Source: Saposhnikovia divaricata (taxonomy: Eukaryota > Streptophyta > Magnoliopsida > Apiales > Apiaceae). From it: 64,000 bases of DNA. The stretch is taken from positions 57,957,001 through 58,021,000 of the forward strand of contig CM071596.1 of the NCBI GenBank assembly GCA_036435485.1, read 5' to 3'. A model generated the notes under the pieces. The model worked only from the letters and a program-made list of their open reading frames with translations. It had not been told where the DNA came from and searched no databases. Made by a program: the position numbers and the translations under genes. Positions 11,703 through 22,800 of the stretch are shown here, one piece after another (positions within the stretch are counted from its first letter, which is position 1; each line of letters starts with the position of its first letter).

Positions 11703-12421
11703 TAGGGGTGTGCATCGGGTGGTTTGGGCGGTTTGGGACCGCCAAACCAACAAAACCATAAATTTCGGGTTTTTAATTTTTCAAACCATAACCAAACCAA
11801 AAACCATATCATTCTAAAAAAATCAACCAAATTATAACGGTTTGGTTTGATCGGTTTCGGTTTAAAACCGTTATAAAATATATATTTATCCTTGATGTTA
11901 TTTATTTTCTCCAACACTAAATACAAGATTCAATTTTATTTTAAAAGAGCCAACAAAATAAATGCACAAATAGTAGCACAAAATATCATCAAAAATAGTT
12001 ATAAAATAAATTATACTCCTCAAATATTTTCATTAAATAATAAAATAAGTCTCAAAAGTCTTATATATAGCTTCTTGGTACTTTCTTCTTTTAACTGGTT
12101 TTTGATATGAAATAAAACAAGTTAACCACTATAAATCTAACAAAATACAAAACACACGTGCACACACGTAAGCATGGTTAAGGCATATAATATTATAGTC
12201 TATAAGTGTGTTGAAGAAATAACCACATGAAAAATACAATATATATATATATATAATATTTTTATACGATATGATGGTCGGGTTGGTTTAATCGGATGGG
12301 TAAACTAGTGAAACCTAACCCAAACCAAAATTTTCGGTTTTTAAAAATATAAAACCATAACCAAACCATGGGTTTGGTTTGGTCGGTTTGGTCGGTTTTT
12401 GGAAAACCATGCTCACCCCTA
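11703..12421. mobile_element. hAT-type MITE with 8-bp TSD, nested in the CACTA
   Basis: The ends are inverted (TAGGGGTGTGCATCGG at the left, GCTCACCCCTA at the right) and are flanked by CATGTGGC at 11695-11702 and 12422-12429. The 8-bp TSD and the TAGGGGTG terminus are hAT hallmarks. The 719-bp interior has stretches of GGTTTGGTTTGGTCGG near the ends and an AT-rich core with a short (TA)n, and no coding capacity. Removing it restores continuous homology between the host CACTA and the element at 24884. Confidence 0.9.
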
Positions 12422-13482
12422 CATGTGGCAGTGCCATTTTATGTTTAGCATTTCCTACCGCGTGTAGGCGGTAGGAAATGCCTCGCCTATTCACCAGCAA
12501 ATGTCTACTAGGCGGCTTCTAATTGGTTGACGTGTCAGGTGGACATTTCCTACCGATAAGCGGTAGGAAATGAGCTGTGCCGAAAATTAAAATTTTTTCT
12601 ACTAAATAAAAATTTGTTAATTACATTAAAAATTTAAATAAAAATACGAAAAAAGATAAAATTCGAATTAAAATACATAAAAACGCAAATATTAATACTC
12701 ACTATTTTTGTGATGCATGTCACACTAGATTCACTAATTTTATTTTATTTTTCACTTTAACCCCTAAACTAGTTTTCGTTTCTGGATTCTTGATTCGATT
12801 ATTTTGAAAAAGATTTTCGACGATCGAACCGTACGGGAGTAAAGATGAATATTTTTAAATCTTATTCCAAAATTTTTAAAATTTAATAAATTTATTTGAT
12901 TAAGTAATTTAACGGTTGACTAGTAATTTGACTTTACCCGTATTTATTACAAAATAATTTCAACCGTTTTAATTTATTTTTTTAAACTCGTTGTACAATA
13001 GTACGCGTAGTTCCAAAACAAAATGATGCACTTGCGAATTAATTTTTTTAAAAAAAAATTATTCACCATCTTTAACAACTTATCTTCCACAACTTATGGT
13101 TCTAGTTTAGGGGTTAGATTTAGGGTTACTAGGTTGGACTTTATTTATTTTTAAAAAATTTTTTTGAACGATTTAACCATACGGATCTCATTATCACTGT
13201 AAATTAGTCATGTGTGAAAAAGATTGTGATTTTTAAAATTCATTTAACGTGATTTTACAAGGAAAAACCCCTACTTTAACAATAATTTGTACTAATTCAT
13301 TTTCCAACTTATATTTTTTAACGATCCAACCGTGAGAATTTCAAGATCAATATGAATTAGTGACATTTGCAAAAAATTGTGATTTTTAAAGTTCATTTGT
13401 AAGGACTTTTTAAAGAAAAGTTGATAAACAAGGTATTGTGGTTATATAATTCTTGAGTGACATTAAAACACAAGAAACACAT

Positions 13483-13536
13483 TGGCATAGTGGTTGGATG
13501 TAGTACAAATTTCGTTGGAGATGGGGGTTCGAATCC
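13483..13536 (+). other. tRNA-like A box and B box (SINE head remnant)
   Basis: TGGCATAGTGG (13483-13493) fits the RNA polymerase III A box and GGTTCGAATCC (13526-13536) fits the B box, 33 bp apart. The flanks do not fold into an acceptor stem and there is no good anticodon arm, so this is not a functional tRNA gene. It fits the tRNA-derived head of a SINE followed by a T-rich stretch. Confidence 0.5.
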
Positions 13537-14091
13537 TCGCTGTCTCATTTTTCATTTTTTTTCTATTTCCTACCGGTTTATGGTAGGAAAAGGTATCACG
13601 CGGTCCGAAATGATATTTCACAAAAATTCAAAATGAGCGCCAGAACCAAAAATTCGAAATTAGCGCCCAAACCAAAATTAAAAAATTGCGCCCAAAGTCA
13701 TTTCCTACCGATAAGCGGTAGGAAATGTGCTGTGCCGAAAATTAAAATTTATCTACTAAATAAAAATAAAAATTTGTGAATTACAGGCAGACTAAAAGCG
13801 ACCGATTGTTAAGTGGTCGATTTTAACTGTGGGAAAAACAAAAACGACATCGTTTTTGCTGACGTGGCAAATTTAAAACCGACCATGGCTGTTCGGTCGG
13901 TTTTAATGCTGACCAGGCAATAACAAAACCGAACGTTTCGTTCGGTCGGTTTAAAAATACCCTTAAATGAAAAACACTGGCGGAAAGTTTGTTTTAAATA
14001 CAAACACAAAAAAACACAACAAATTAAAAAAGGCATGACAAAAACACTCTCCGGTTCAATTACTTGCTTGATCTTCTCGCTCTCACAACTT

Positions 14092-14159
<68 letters not shown>
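14092..14159. repeat. (CT)n microsatellite
   Basis: About 68 bp of almost uninterrupted CT dinucleotides lie just inside the left subterminal region of the CACTA element. A pyrimidine tract in this place is common in plant 5' leaders. Confidence 0.95.
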
Positions 14160-15096
14160 CGGTGAGTCTCTCTCATCTCTATCTCTCTCACTCCATTCTA
14201 GATTAGGCATTTGTATGTATTGAATTAGGGTTCGTAATTTGAAATCGGGGGTTTAATCGATTTAATTAGTGTGTAATTGGGGCATTTGTATGTGTTTGTA
14301 AGTGAACTGAGCATTCTAATAGTATGATTTGTATGTGAATTATACGTCTTTTATTAATCAATTTAATTGATTGTATGTGAATTGTATGAGTTTTATAAGA
14401 ATTGTAGTTGAATTGTGTGTGTTTTAAGTTTGTTCATATGTGTAGATTAATTTTTGTGTGTATGTTGAACTTTCCTTAGTAGAGAATAAAGTTTTTACTT
14501 AATGTATGTTACCTGTTTGATGAAAGTCCTGAGAAGAACCATATGTCTTCAACTCGTAACATTTATGATAATAGTTATATAACGTGAACATTGTACTTGT
14601 AGTCGTGGGTTATATAATTTATATGACTATTGCTTTTGAATGTATAAAGATGGATGGGCAAAATTACAACTTTACGGGTTGCATCCATTTCACACCCCCC
14701 GACGCTGGTACACTGCGCAATAAAATGGTACGGTTAATTGATATATGATATATATTGAATATTTAAAAAGAAATATTTTTAAGAAACAATAAAAATAATA
14801 TGATATGTGTGACAAATTCATTTGTGCAGGACATACCACTACGATTATGTCTACAACCGACCGTTATTTACCATATGCTACCTAGAATACCGACCGATTT
14901 TGTCTATAACCGGCCGTTGTTAACCATATGCTCCCCAGAATACCGACCGATTGTGCGCATAACCGACCGATATATGCATTTAAATTGTAAATTTTTTTAA
15001 ATATAATATTATTTAATATATGCATTCGGTTATATGTAAAATTTATATTAGATTGAAATTAACATTTATTATATGCATTTGTTTTTAACGGTAATG

Positions 15097-15486
15097 TTGA
15101 CTAGCACCCCTAAATAGGGTTTCGTCAGGGTTTTAGGTTTCTAATTTTTTAAAAATATTTCTCGACGATTCAATCGTACTAATGTCAAGATCCATCCTTT
15201 TCAATGTTATTGCAAAAAATTTAGAAAAAAGTAAACTTAATTGATTTGGTAATTTGATGGTCAACTAGTATTAATATTGACTAGTACCCCTAAATAGGAT
15301 TTCGTCAGGGTTTAAGATTTGGAATTTTTTAAAAATATTTCTCGACGATCCAATTGTACTAATGTCAAGATCCATCCTTTTCAATGTTATTGCCAAAATT
15401 TTAGAAAAAAATAAACTTAATTAATTTGGTAATTTGACGGTCAACTAGTAATGTTGACTAGTACCCCTAAATAGGGTTTCGTCAGG
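15097..15486. repeat. ~178-bp tandem repeat, two units plus a partial third
   Basis: Units begin TTGACTAG(T/C)ACCCCTAAATAGG at 15097, 15277 and 15454. Each contains TCGACGATCCAATTGTACTAATGT-type sequence and closes with ACGGTCAACTAGTA. The layout and motif parallel the ~175-bp repeats at 54819-56110. Confidence 0.9.
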
Positions 15487-15536
15487 GGCTCTTTGGTTGG
15501 CTAATGTTTATTGTATTGATTGGAATGCTGATATCG

Positions 15537-15842
15537 ATGATGGCGAGGAAAGGGAAATGGAAAGGCAAGGAAGTACAAAAAGATAAGGGCAAAGATAAGG
15601 GCAAGGGTAAACAACCGAACAAGGAAAAGGGAAAAGGAAAGGACAAGAGCAAGGGAAAGGGCAGGTTGGCCTTGCGTGATGAGCCAACGGATTCGGAAAC
15701 CAATTCAGACCCGACTAATAACATGACAATTGTAGAGGAACCAAAGAGGCGAGTAAGTAGACCGCGAGGACATTCAAGCAGAATTTGTGGAACTAAAAAA
15801 CCACTTAGACCACAACGTATTAATATTTCTGATGGACCATAA
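15537..15842 (+). CDS. Lys/Gly-rich short protein within CACTA element
   Basis: The frame from ATG 15537 gives a 101-residue product. Its first half is a repetitive run of Lys, Gly and Asp (KGKDKGKGK type); the rest has DEPTDSETNSD and then a basic segment (RRVSRPRGHSS). No domain is recognisable. Its position just before the Transposase_24 exons suggests it is the N-terminal exon of the same transposon gene, but no clean donor site links them. It could equally be a decayed low-complexity exon. Confidence 0.35.
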   Translation: MMARKGKWKGKEVQKDKGKDKGKGKQPNKEKGKGKDKSKGKGRLALRDEPTDSETNSDPTNNMTIVEEPKRRVSRPRGHSSRICGTKKPLRPQRINISDGP

Positions 15843-16065
15843 GTCTAATATTATATATATATTTTACATTCATGTGGTCAAATTGTATAATTTTTAGCAT
15901 AATTTAGTATAATTTTTAGTATAAAAATGTGCATGTAAATATATTTATGCGTGTTTGTGCTTAATCCAATAGTAGGAAAACAAAGCAATGTTTATGTATG
16001 TTACATTAGATAGTGTTCATGTATGTTGTGTTAATATTTTAATATATATGTTCAATGTAGTATTG

Positions 16066-17437
16066 AAGATGATACAACAAAAAAGACTTTGCTTGGGATA
16101 ATTTCGGGAGAAATGGCTGATTGGTCATTACACTTTTAGTGACATCGTCTCGGCTTATCCAGATTGGTTAAAGGATAGGACTAAAAACTTTTTTGTAAGT
16201 AAAACAAAGTTAATTTTTTTTATTTTTGTTTCTTTATTTGGTTATTAACTTGCTTTTATTATGAAATTGACCTTACCACTTGTTCTTATTTTGTAGGATT
16301 TTTATAAGCATCAAAGGGGACAAAGCCGTTCGCAATCAAAATGGATTGTTCAAGATCACATAAAAAACAATAAAAAGGACCATGAATGAACTTAAGAAGA
16401 GAGTTGACACAAAATCAAGGGAAGTAGGAGTTTCGAAGTTGTCCTTAAGGCCTTCTTATTGGTCCTTTGTGTTTTGAAAAGATCTTTTAAATTATTGGGA
16501 GACAAATGAAGGGCACTTGCATAGGGCAAAGGTTGGAGCTACCAACCGCAAAAATGTTGAAAGGTTGCATAGCGCCGGTGCTCGGTCATTCAACTCCGTG
16601 AAAAGGGTAATAATATTTAAATATGTACACACACACACACAAGGTTATTTTATTTTATAATACAAAGCAATATACTAAGTATAACCTATTTCATATTTTG
16701 AAGGAAATGACACGAAAAATCCTTAAGCCTCCGACTAGACTTCTGCTTAGGTAGGTTGGTCGAGCACCTTCAAGTGGGATGAGGTGTGGGATAAATGCCA
16801 TAAGAAAGTTGGCTCCGATCCGAACAACCCCGAATACACTACTCCGGCCGCCAGGCACATTTCGGTAATCTCAATATTTTGTTTTTTTTCCACCTCTCTT
16901 ATAAGCATAAGAAAAGTTTATTTGTTCTAATAAAACTTGAAAAATGTGTAGGAATGATATGCCGCAATACTTCATCGTGTGCCGGCGGAGGTTACACAAA
17001 CAAGTGAACGTGATGAGCCTTGGGATTGGTGGATGGAAGCAACGGGGGTTCCCGAAGGTGAAAGATCGAAAAAGGATTTTGTTGTCAGGTTCCCCACTCT
17101 TCGATCTAGTGATCTTATTCCCACACTTGCCACACGCTATAGGGATTCCACCCAAGGTGAAACCGGCTCATCTTCATCAGCTCCAAGACAATGTGAAGTC
17201 CTCCCGGACAATGTCTATCTCTCGATTGTGAGAAATATGCTCACGGAGATCCATGCCAATCCTAATCGATCGTCCGCTACCCGATGAAGAGATATCCAAC
17301 TTTGCACGTACCGCCCTTGAAGCCTCCGATCCAAATCAAAGGATTCAATGGAATAATCTCATTGGGGGCGAGATTGTACATATTGTTGGGACCTTGATTG
17401 ACGATATCCTCTAAAAAACTGAATCGCACATCGAAGC
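16066..17437 (+). pseudogene. Transposase_24-type (Ptta/En/Spm) CACTA protein, broken
   Basis: Exon-like pieces with GT-AG borders can be followed. About 16066-16192 gives REKWLIGHYTFSDIVSAYPDW. 16298-16608 gives DFYKHQRGQSRSQSKW and, in another frame, GATNRKNVERLHSAGARSFN. About 16705-16866 gives STFKWDEVWDKCHKKVG. 16952-17437 gives YAAILHRVPAEVTQTSERDE, PWDWWMEATGVPEGERSKKD and RPLPDEEISNFARTALEASD. This order fits the plant Transposase_24 family encoded by the smaller CACTA gene (TNP1/TNPA-like). Several stops and frameshifts (for example Trp to stop after the 16951 acceptor, and a frameshift near 17280) make it non-functional. Confidence 0.65.
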
Positions 17438-17515
17438 GGTAATAATTACCTCCCATTTTATATTTGTGTCCATTGGAATATATTCTTGCATTTTAATTGA
17501 TATATACTTGTATAG

Positions 17516-17689
17516 GAAGCGGAGCGGCTTGCCTTGGAGGAAGAAAAAGATTATACTGATATGGATGAGGTTTCGAATGTGGATGATGGTGGCAATGAAG
17601 ATGGTGGGGGCAATGAAGATGGCGGGGGCAATGGAGAAGATTGCGGGGCCAATGACAATGAAGACTCGGAAGTGTCATTATCAAAATAA
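17516..17689 (+). pseudogene. Acidic last exon of the CACTA gene
   Basis: After an acceptor (TATAG) the frame reads EAERLALEEEKDYTDMDEVS, then Gly/Asn/Asp/Glu-rich repeats (GGNEDGGGNEDGGG), and stops at TAA 17687-17689. A similar acidic tail ends the gene in the CACTA at 24884-28822 (27472-27663). The exon itself is open, but the upstream gene is broken. Confidence 0.5.
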
Positions 17690-17989
17690 TTATGTATTTT
17701 TGGTCATGAATTTTTATTATGGTTAATTTGGTTTGTGGTCGTGAACTTATGGTAATTTAGTTTGGTTGTATGTCAGATTATATCTGACTTAACATTGTTT
17801 AGTTTTGGTTTTAATGGTTGTATGGTGCACATGTATTAAATAATGGTTGTTTGGTTTTAATCGTAAATGTTATATTTTGGATGTATGTTAATGTATATCT
17901 TGAATGGTATGGTGGTGGTGCATAGGTATTAATGTATATTGGGTAGGTGGAATGATACTACAATTCTGCAGTTTTTTTTTAAAAAAAAA

Positions 17990-18600
17990 ACACCCAGAAA
18001 ACCGATTGATTTCTTATAAAACGGACCGTTTTTTACCATTAGGAACCCAGAAAACCGACCACTTACATATATAACCGACCTTTTATACCATTAGAAACCT
18101 AGAAAACTGACCACTTACATATATAACCGACCGTCTGCAATAATTTAAAATTCTCAGGGTTGTCGGTCATAATGTGGTCGGTTATGGATTTGACACCCCT
18201 TCTATTTTAAAATCGACCGATTATGTACATTTGACTACGGTCGGTTATGACAGGCAATCAACAATTTTGATAATGTCATAATCGACTGTATTAATATTTG
18301 ACTTCGGTCGATTTTATGTGGAAGTCAACAATTTTCATGAATATCAAAATCGACCGCATACGGTCGGTTTTATGTGCTGACTTGGACCCACGTGTTGCCA
18401 CGTGTGTACATTATAACATGCAAAGTCACATAACCGACCGTTCAATGTGGTCGATTACAAAGGTAAACCCGACCAATCCGGCATAACTGACTAGGCCTTA
18501 ATCGACCATCGGCTTCGGTCGGTTATAACCTTAAAACCGACCGTACGCTCTTATAACTGACCAATATTTGTGGTCGGTTTTGTTCTGTTTTCTTATAATG
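17990..18600. repeat. Right subterminal repeats (ACCGACCG/CGGTCGGT)
   Basis: About fifteen copies of AACCGACC- or GGTCGGTT-type motifs occur in both orientations, the presumed binding sites of the small CACTA protein. 17690-17989 just upstream is T-rich 3' UTR-like DNA without genes. Confidence 0.8.
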
Positions 18601-18730
18601 TATAAACCTGGTTTAATGCCCATGATCATTTTGGCTCTAATGTGACACAATTAAATGATATAAGTTATGTATATAACATTAATTTATTTGTTAAGATTTA
18701 AAAGATATTTTCTTAGCAAAAAAAACATAT

Positions 18731-20369
18731 TTGCACGAGTCATCAAGAAGTTTTATTTTTGGTAAAGAACTTTTTGTCGGGATTTTTAAGGCATTACGGT
18801 AATGAGATGCCGGAAACATTGAAATTTGAAGTTCTAAATGGTTTAAGAACTCATGTTCGTTTCGACAAGGACGACCACAGATTTTTTTAATGTGTAATCC
18901 TTTATTGATAAATTTCGAAGAAACTATGGTATATGCGCATTGGGTGGTAAGTTTTCTCATACTTATATATATAAACTTAGTAAAATTTGTTTTTCTTTCT
19001 ACCTATTGTACCAAATTTGTATTAATTAATTATTTATATGTATGTACAAATGTAGTACATCTTACTATCATGTTTTGAATGGTATGGTTCGATTATACCT
19101 CTGCAAGTCACTGTGTCCTTTCCTAATGACCAAGAATTTCCCACATCATACTCACCATTGGAGAGTGTAATTTCTGGTGTGAATTTTTTTTAAATGATAG
19201 AGATTTTGTTGCTAAGCTATTGTGGCAATGGACGCTTCGATGCGATTGTTTTGGCCAAAGCCCCATTGAGTCCTATGCACCAGTTGCAGCTCGTACCACT
19301 AACCATTTGTTCATTTTTTTACGTTGATGATACTTGATATTACATTAGTACTAATAAAAATAATTCACTACAGGTGCTATGTGTGGATTCTCAAGGAATG
19401 AATTTAAGATAGAAATTCAGCGGTCACATTTGAGAGACTATTGTTATGGCATTGTAAGTCTTAATTTGTTCGTTCCCTTAAAAGTACGTATGTATACTAG
19501 GATTTTACATTTGTTAATATTCTTATTCATGCGTGTAGGCCATTTATGGGGAGTTGATGCAGAAAATTAGAATTCAAACGTTGTTTCAGAGCCAACTTGG
19601 CATAGTAAACTGCTGTGATTGTAAAATACATTTTCTACAGGAAGTTATCATATTTTTCGTTGGCGGTGGTCAAGCTATCAAGAAAGTACATTTCTGAGTA
19701 AAGTATTTGCATTAAGGATATTTTCTTGTGTTCTTATCATTTCCTAAACTATTTCAATGTTTTAGCAAGTCCCTAAGATGGTATTAATTACAATTCTCAG
19801 TTCCGCAAGTCTATAAAGTAAATGATTAGCATTTGTTTCAAGTACATTGCATCTACCTAATGCGGAAGAGATGTTTCTGGCCAAGTCTATATAGGGACAA
19901 TCTCAGCTATGTAAAATATATCTAAAGTTTAAATACAAAATCAAATATTTCTTTGTGTTTAGAGGAATATTGTTTCACACCCTAATCCCTTAGCTAGGTT
20001 GGGTTCCTTTGAGGGGCGAGATTACTCTTATCTCTAGGGTGGATTCCTTACGGTGGCAAATGTTTGACCCGATTCTACGTCAATCCACTACTTCCACTGT
20101 TAGGAGTTTATAGCCGTTATGGATAGATGAGTTCAAAATGATGTTTTAATAATTAACGATGCTGATGACAAAGAAGTTGTTTGGGAAATGCAAATCCAGC
20201 GGACTACTAAGACTCGTACAAGAATCCATAACCAGAATTGGGTAACTTTTTTATGAAAGATTTGAAATGTACAGTTGGAGATGTTTTGGTGTTTAAAAAA
20301 TATGTTGGTTCGCACACCCTCTTTCATGTAAGGGTGTGTCTGAATTTTATTACAATTGATCAGAAATGA
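18731..20369 (+). pseudogene. B3-domain (REM-like) transcription factor, broken
   Basis: Two B3-like segments are seen. The first, 18731-18890, reads LHESSRSFIFGKE, then after a frameshift RHYGNEMPETLKFEVLNG and RTHVRFDKDDHRFF. This is the DNA-binding B3 layout with the HGNELPE-type signature of plant REM proteins. The second, about 20137-20369, reads KEVVWEMQIQRTTKTRTRI, NQNWVTFL and, after a second frameshift, KDLKCTVGDVLVFKKYVGS then HTLFHVRV, ending in TGA. The DNA between (18960-20130) has no firm coding signal apart from short exon-like pieces. Plant B3 REM proteins are nuclear DNA-binding factors; this copy has at least two frameshifts and no start codon. Confidence 0.6.
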
Positions 20370-21017
20370 ACAATTTTGTAATGATGTAAATGATGGTTTA
20401 AATAGTTGTTAATTAAGTTGTCTTCAAACATTGATGTAAATGTTAATTTAATTCATGGTTTAAAGATGTTTTAGTGATGGTAACGTTGTTTTATATTGAT
20501 TGAGGATGATGATTGGAATGATTATTAGTGTTGATTACGTACCCAATTATGTACGGGATGCAGCAATCGTGATCAACAAAAAAAATTCTGGTCCATAAAA
20601 ATGATCGATTTGCAAATACTACAATCATTTTTGATCATTCACAAACCCAGAATCACTACCTCGGAGATCAATTATGTCTGGCATCGAAAAACCTCTGACA
20701 ATATTCATAAAAAATTATCGTTATTAGGCAGTCAGTCCATGTGTTTTGTAGAGACACATGTGTTTTGTCCTTTTCTCTACTGTAAAGAACACCGACCACG
20801 TCCGTCATATCCCAAAAACGAAGACCTGGCGACCGACTCTCCGGTCGAAATAAAGCAGGTCATGCATTAAATTTTCCCTCCAACCTATCTGATTTTGTGC
20901 ATCTTGAATTATATTAGATTACTGTACTCTTCAAAAAATTAACGACAAAAACAACAGTGTTGGTCATTATTAATCTATTTTAGTTTTTTTTCTTTTACTT
21001 TTATCATCTTTTTTATT
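20370..21017. other. Noncoding AT-rich DNA
   Basis: No gene is seen. 20560-20860 carries a few GACCA and GGTC motifs that recall CACTA subterminal sequence, but there is no terminus. Confidence 0.5.
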
Positions 21018-21929
21018 ACAGTTAAACCTCGATTAAGTAATATCCCATAAAGTAATAAGCTCTAGTAATAAATTTCGCGAGTCCCAACTTGTGCTTATGT
21101 TATAAAGTAATATTCTCGCTAAAAGCATAAAATAATAAAAAATTAGAAGGTCATTAAGGGCCCAACCCAAGTAATATGTAAAGTAATAATTCCACAATTA
21201 TATATATTACACTACAAGAAAAAAGCTTTAAACCGACCGTCACAAAATCGACCGTCACAAATTTAATGGTTATAATCGACCGCTGACCGACCATCTAAAA
21301 CTGACCGGTGCGGACTCGGGCCCATAATGTATATGAGTTACAAAATTTAATTCTTTTTAAAATATGAATCTATAGTAGCTTGTTTATTCTTTCCACTAAA
21401 GCCAAAATTAACCTTATCCTTGATTTTATGTAAAGCAAAAATAATTCCTGGTATGTTTTGCTCGTGTTGTAACAAGTATTTGTTCAAAGTGTTGATGAAA
21501 TTATATCATGTAATATTATCTTTTAATATTATGTTGTATGTTCATAAATTTATATTTTAGAATTACAATAAACTTTAGATGATTGAGTTTCTATACGATG
21601 TACACAACACATGTTACATGTACATATACTGTATCTGATGCAATTTTTTATATGCATGAATCTAGTTTTTAGATATAATTAATCATAACAAAAGTAATTT
21701 TATATCAAATACACTGCATTTAATTGATTCTTGTTTTTAAACAAAAAGTATTGTAATACATAAACATAAAAATTCGGTAAAGTAATAAAATATTACTTTA
21801 TCGATAAAGTAATAAAATATTACTTTATCGATAAAGTAATAAAATATTATTATATCGATAAAGTAATAAATTCGGTAAAGTAATATTTTTTTCCGGTCCC
21901 AAGAGTATTACTTTAAAGAGATTTAACTA
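21018..21929. mobile_element. Lemi/Emigrant-like (pogo) MITE with TA TSD
   Basis: The left end is CAGTTAAACCTCGATTAAGT and the right end on the opposite strand is TAGTTAAATCTCTTTAAAGT. TA lies on both sides (21016-21017, 21930-21931). The CAGT(T/A)AAACCTC terminus and TA duplication match plant pogo-like elements. The interior is noncoding, with tandem copies of an ATAAAGTAATAAAATATTAC-type unit at about 21776-21880. A CACTA end is nested at 21210. Confidence 0.75.
21210..21330 (+). mobile_element. Solo CACTA 5' end nested in the MITE
   Basis: CACTACAAGAAAAAAGC at 21210 is followed by AAACCGACCGTC and several more GACCG motifs up to about 21310, the same subterminal family as the element at 13785-18600. 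There is no opposite end, so it is an orphan terminus. The right limit is approximate. Confidence 0.65.
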
Positions 21930-22090
21930 TACTTGCTCACTTCATTTCAATACACATACAAACACACACACATGTATGTATATACACAGATCTTTGGAAG
22001 ATAATTGAGGTGAAGAAAGGATTGAAGAACAAAGTTTGAAGAAAAAACTAAAATTGTAAATTTTAATATATATGTATGTGGAATAAATGT

Positions 22091-22298
22091 AAACCAAACC
22101 AAATATACCCAGTATATCCCGTTTAGAACGGGGTCTGGGGAGGGTAGATTGTACGCAGACCCTGCCCCTACCCTGAAAGTAGGGAGGCTGTTTCTGTGCA
22201 GACCCCCAGCTTAGTGCATAGTGCATAAAAATGAGTGATGCTTGGGATAATAACTGAGCCCGCGACATTATAAAAATGAGTGCTGTTTTTATGGCATT
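22091..22298 (-). mobile_element. Au-like SINE with 23-bp TSD
   Basis: A perfect 23-bp direct repeat flanks the block (22068-22090 and 22299-22321). On the minus strand the interior reads ACAGCCTCCCTAC, GGTAGGGGCAGGGTCTGCGT, CTACCCTCCCCAGACCCC and GGGATATACTGGGTATATTT, the order of the Au SINE body found across angiosperms. The 5' head (RNA polymerase III boxes) is truncated or diverged. The clean long TSD supports retroposition. Confidence 0.75.
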
Positions 22299-22594
22299 AT
22301 ATATGTATGTGGAATAAATGTGTATGTGCAATATTAGTTGATGAAAATTATATGTATTGTGTGTCATAAATGAGGGTGTATGGGTGTGAGAGTGTGTGTG
22401 TTCATAATAAATGTGTATACATTTATATTAATATAATGCTTTGTGATAGAATTATATTATAATAAATTTTGGAGAAAAATGTGTTCGTGTATGTGCCATC
22501 ATCAATTAATAGGATGAATAAACCTGTAGATGAAATTATTTTCATTCATCTAGCAATGGGATGAAAAACGATAAAACAAGGTGTCCATGTAAAT

Positions 22595-22800
22595 AGGGAT
22601 GGTAATCGGATCGGGTTTGGTAAAATTCAAATCCAAACCCGATATCTTGAACGAAACCCGAATCCGATCCGAAACCGAAAAATAACCGAAAACTGAAACC
22701 CGAACCCGATCCAGTGGATTTCGGGTGAATATCGGGTATACCCGAAACCCGAATTTTTTTGGATTTGGATAATACCCGAAACCCAAAATTTAAATTCAAT
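22595..22800. mobile_element. Possible hAT-like MITE (ACCCGA-rich)
   Basis: It starts GGGATGGTAATCGGATCGGG and is full of AACCCGAA and TCGGGT repeats in both orientations, as in a common plant hAT-derived MITE type. The right terminus and TSD could not be located. Confidence 0.35.

Larger units (their letters stand above)
11380..13783 (+). mobile_element. CACTA element (TTCCTACCG family), left part, no transposase
   Basis: It starts with CACTGCAAGAAAAACGGGC at 11380, close to the complete element at 24884 (CACTACAAGAAAAACGGGC). Subterminal repeats of TTTCCTACCG and CGGTAGGAAA in both orientations fill 11404-11690, 12450-12580 and 13564-13735. The section 12430-12620 is directly homologous to 25073-25260 of the other element. 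No transposase is present and no right terminus was found; another CACTA begins at about 13785. The block at 12557-12622 is repeated at 13707-13783. Between 12620 and 13480 there is AT-rich DNA with partial copies of the CGACGATCCAATCGTACGG motif at 12818, 13167 and 13321. Confidence 0.75.
13785..18600 (+). mobile_element. CACTA element (ACCGACCG family) with decayed Transposase_24-type gene
   Basis: The left end (13785-13960) and the right end (17990-18600) are packed with ACCGACCG and CGGTCGGT variants. The right terminus, GTTTTCTTATAATG at 18600, is a degenerate form of the CACTA end; the left terminus is damaged. Inside are a CT microsatellite, tandem 178-bp repeats, a short Lys/Gly-rich reading frame, exons of a Transposase_24-type protein and an acidic last exon. 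14220-15096 holds no clear gene apart from a short possible exon near 14651 (MDGQNYNFTG...). A TNP2-type transposase was not found. Confidence 0.75.

Noticed and set aside
13483..13550. A tRNA gene
   Set aside because: A and B boxes are present but no acceptor stem or anticodon arm can be formed.
13809..14210. A 133-codon minus-strand frame with RERERE repeats
   Set aside because: The repeats are translated (CT)n from the opposite strand, inside CACTA left-end DNA.
21942..22367. A 141-codon minus-strand frame
   Set aside because: It spans the Au-like SINE and its duplications; no protein family resemblance.
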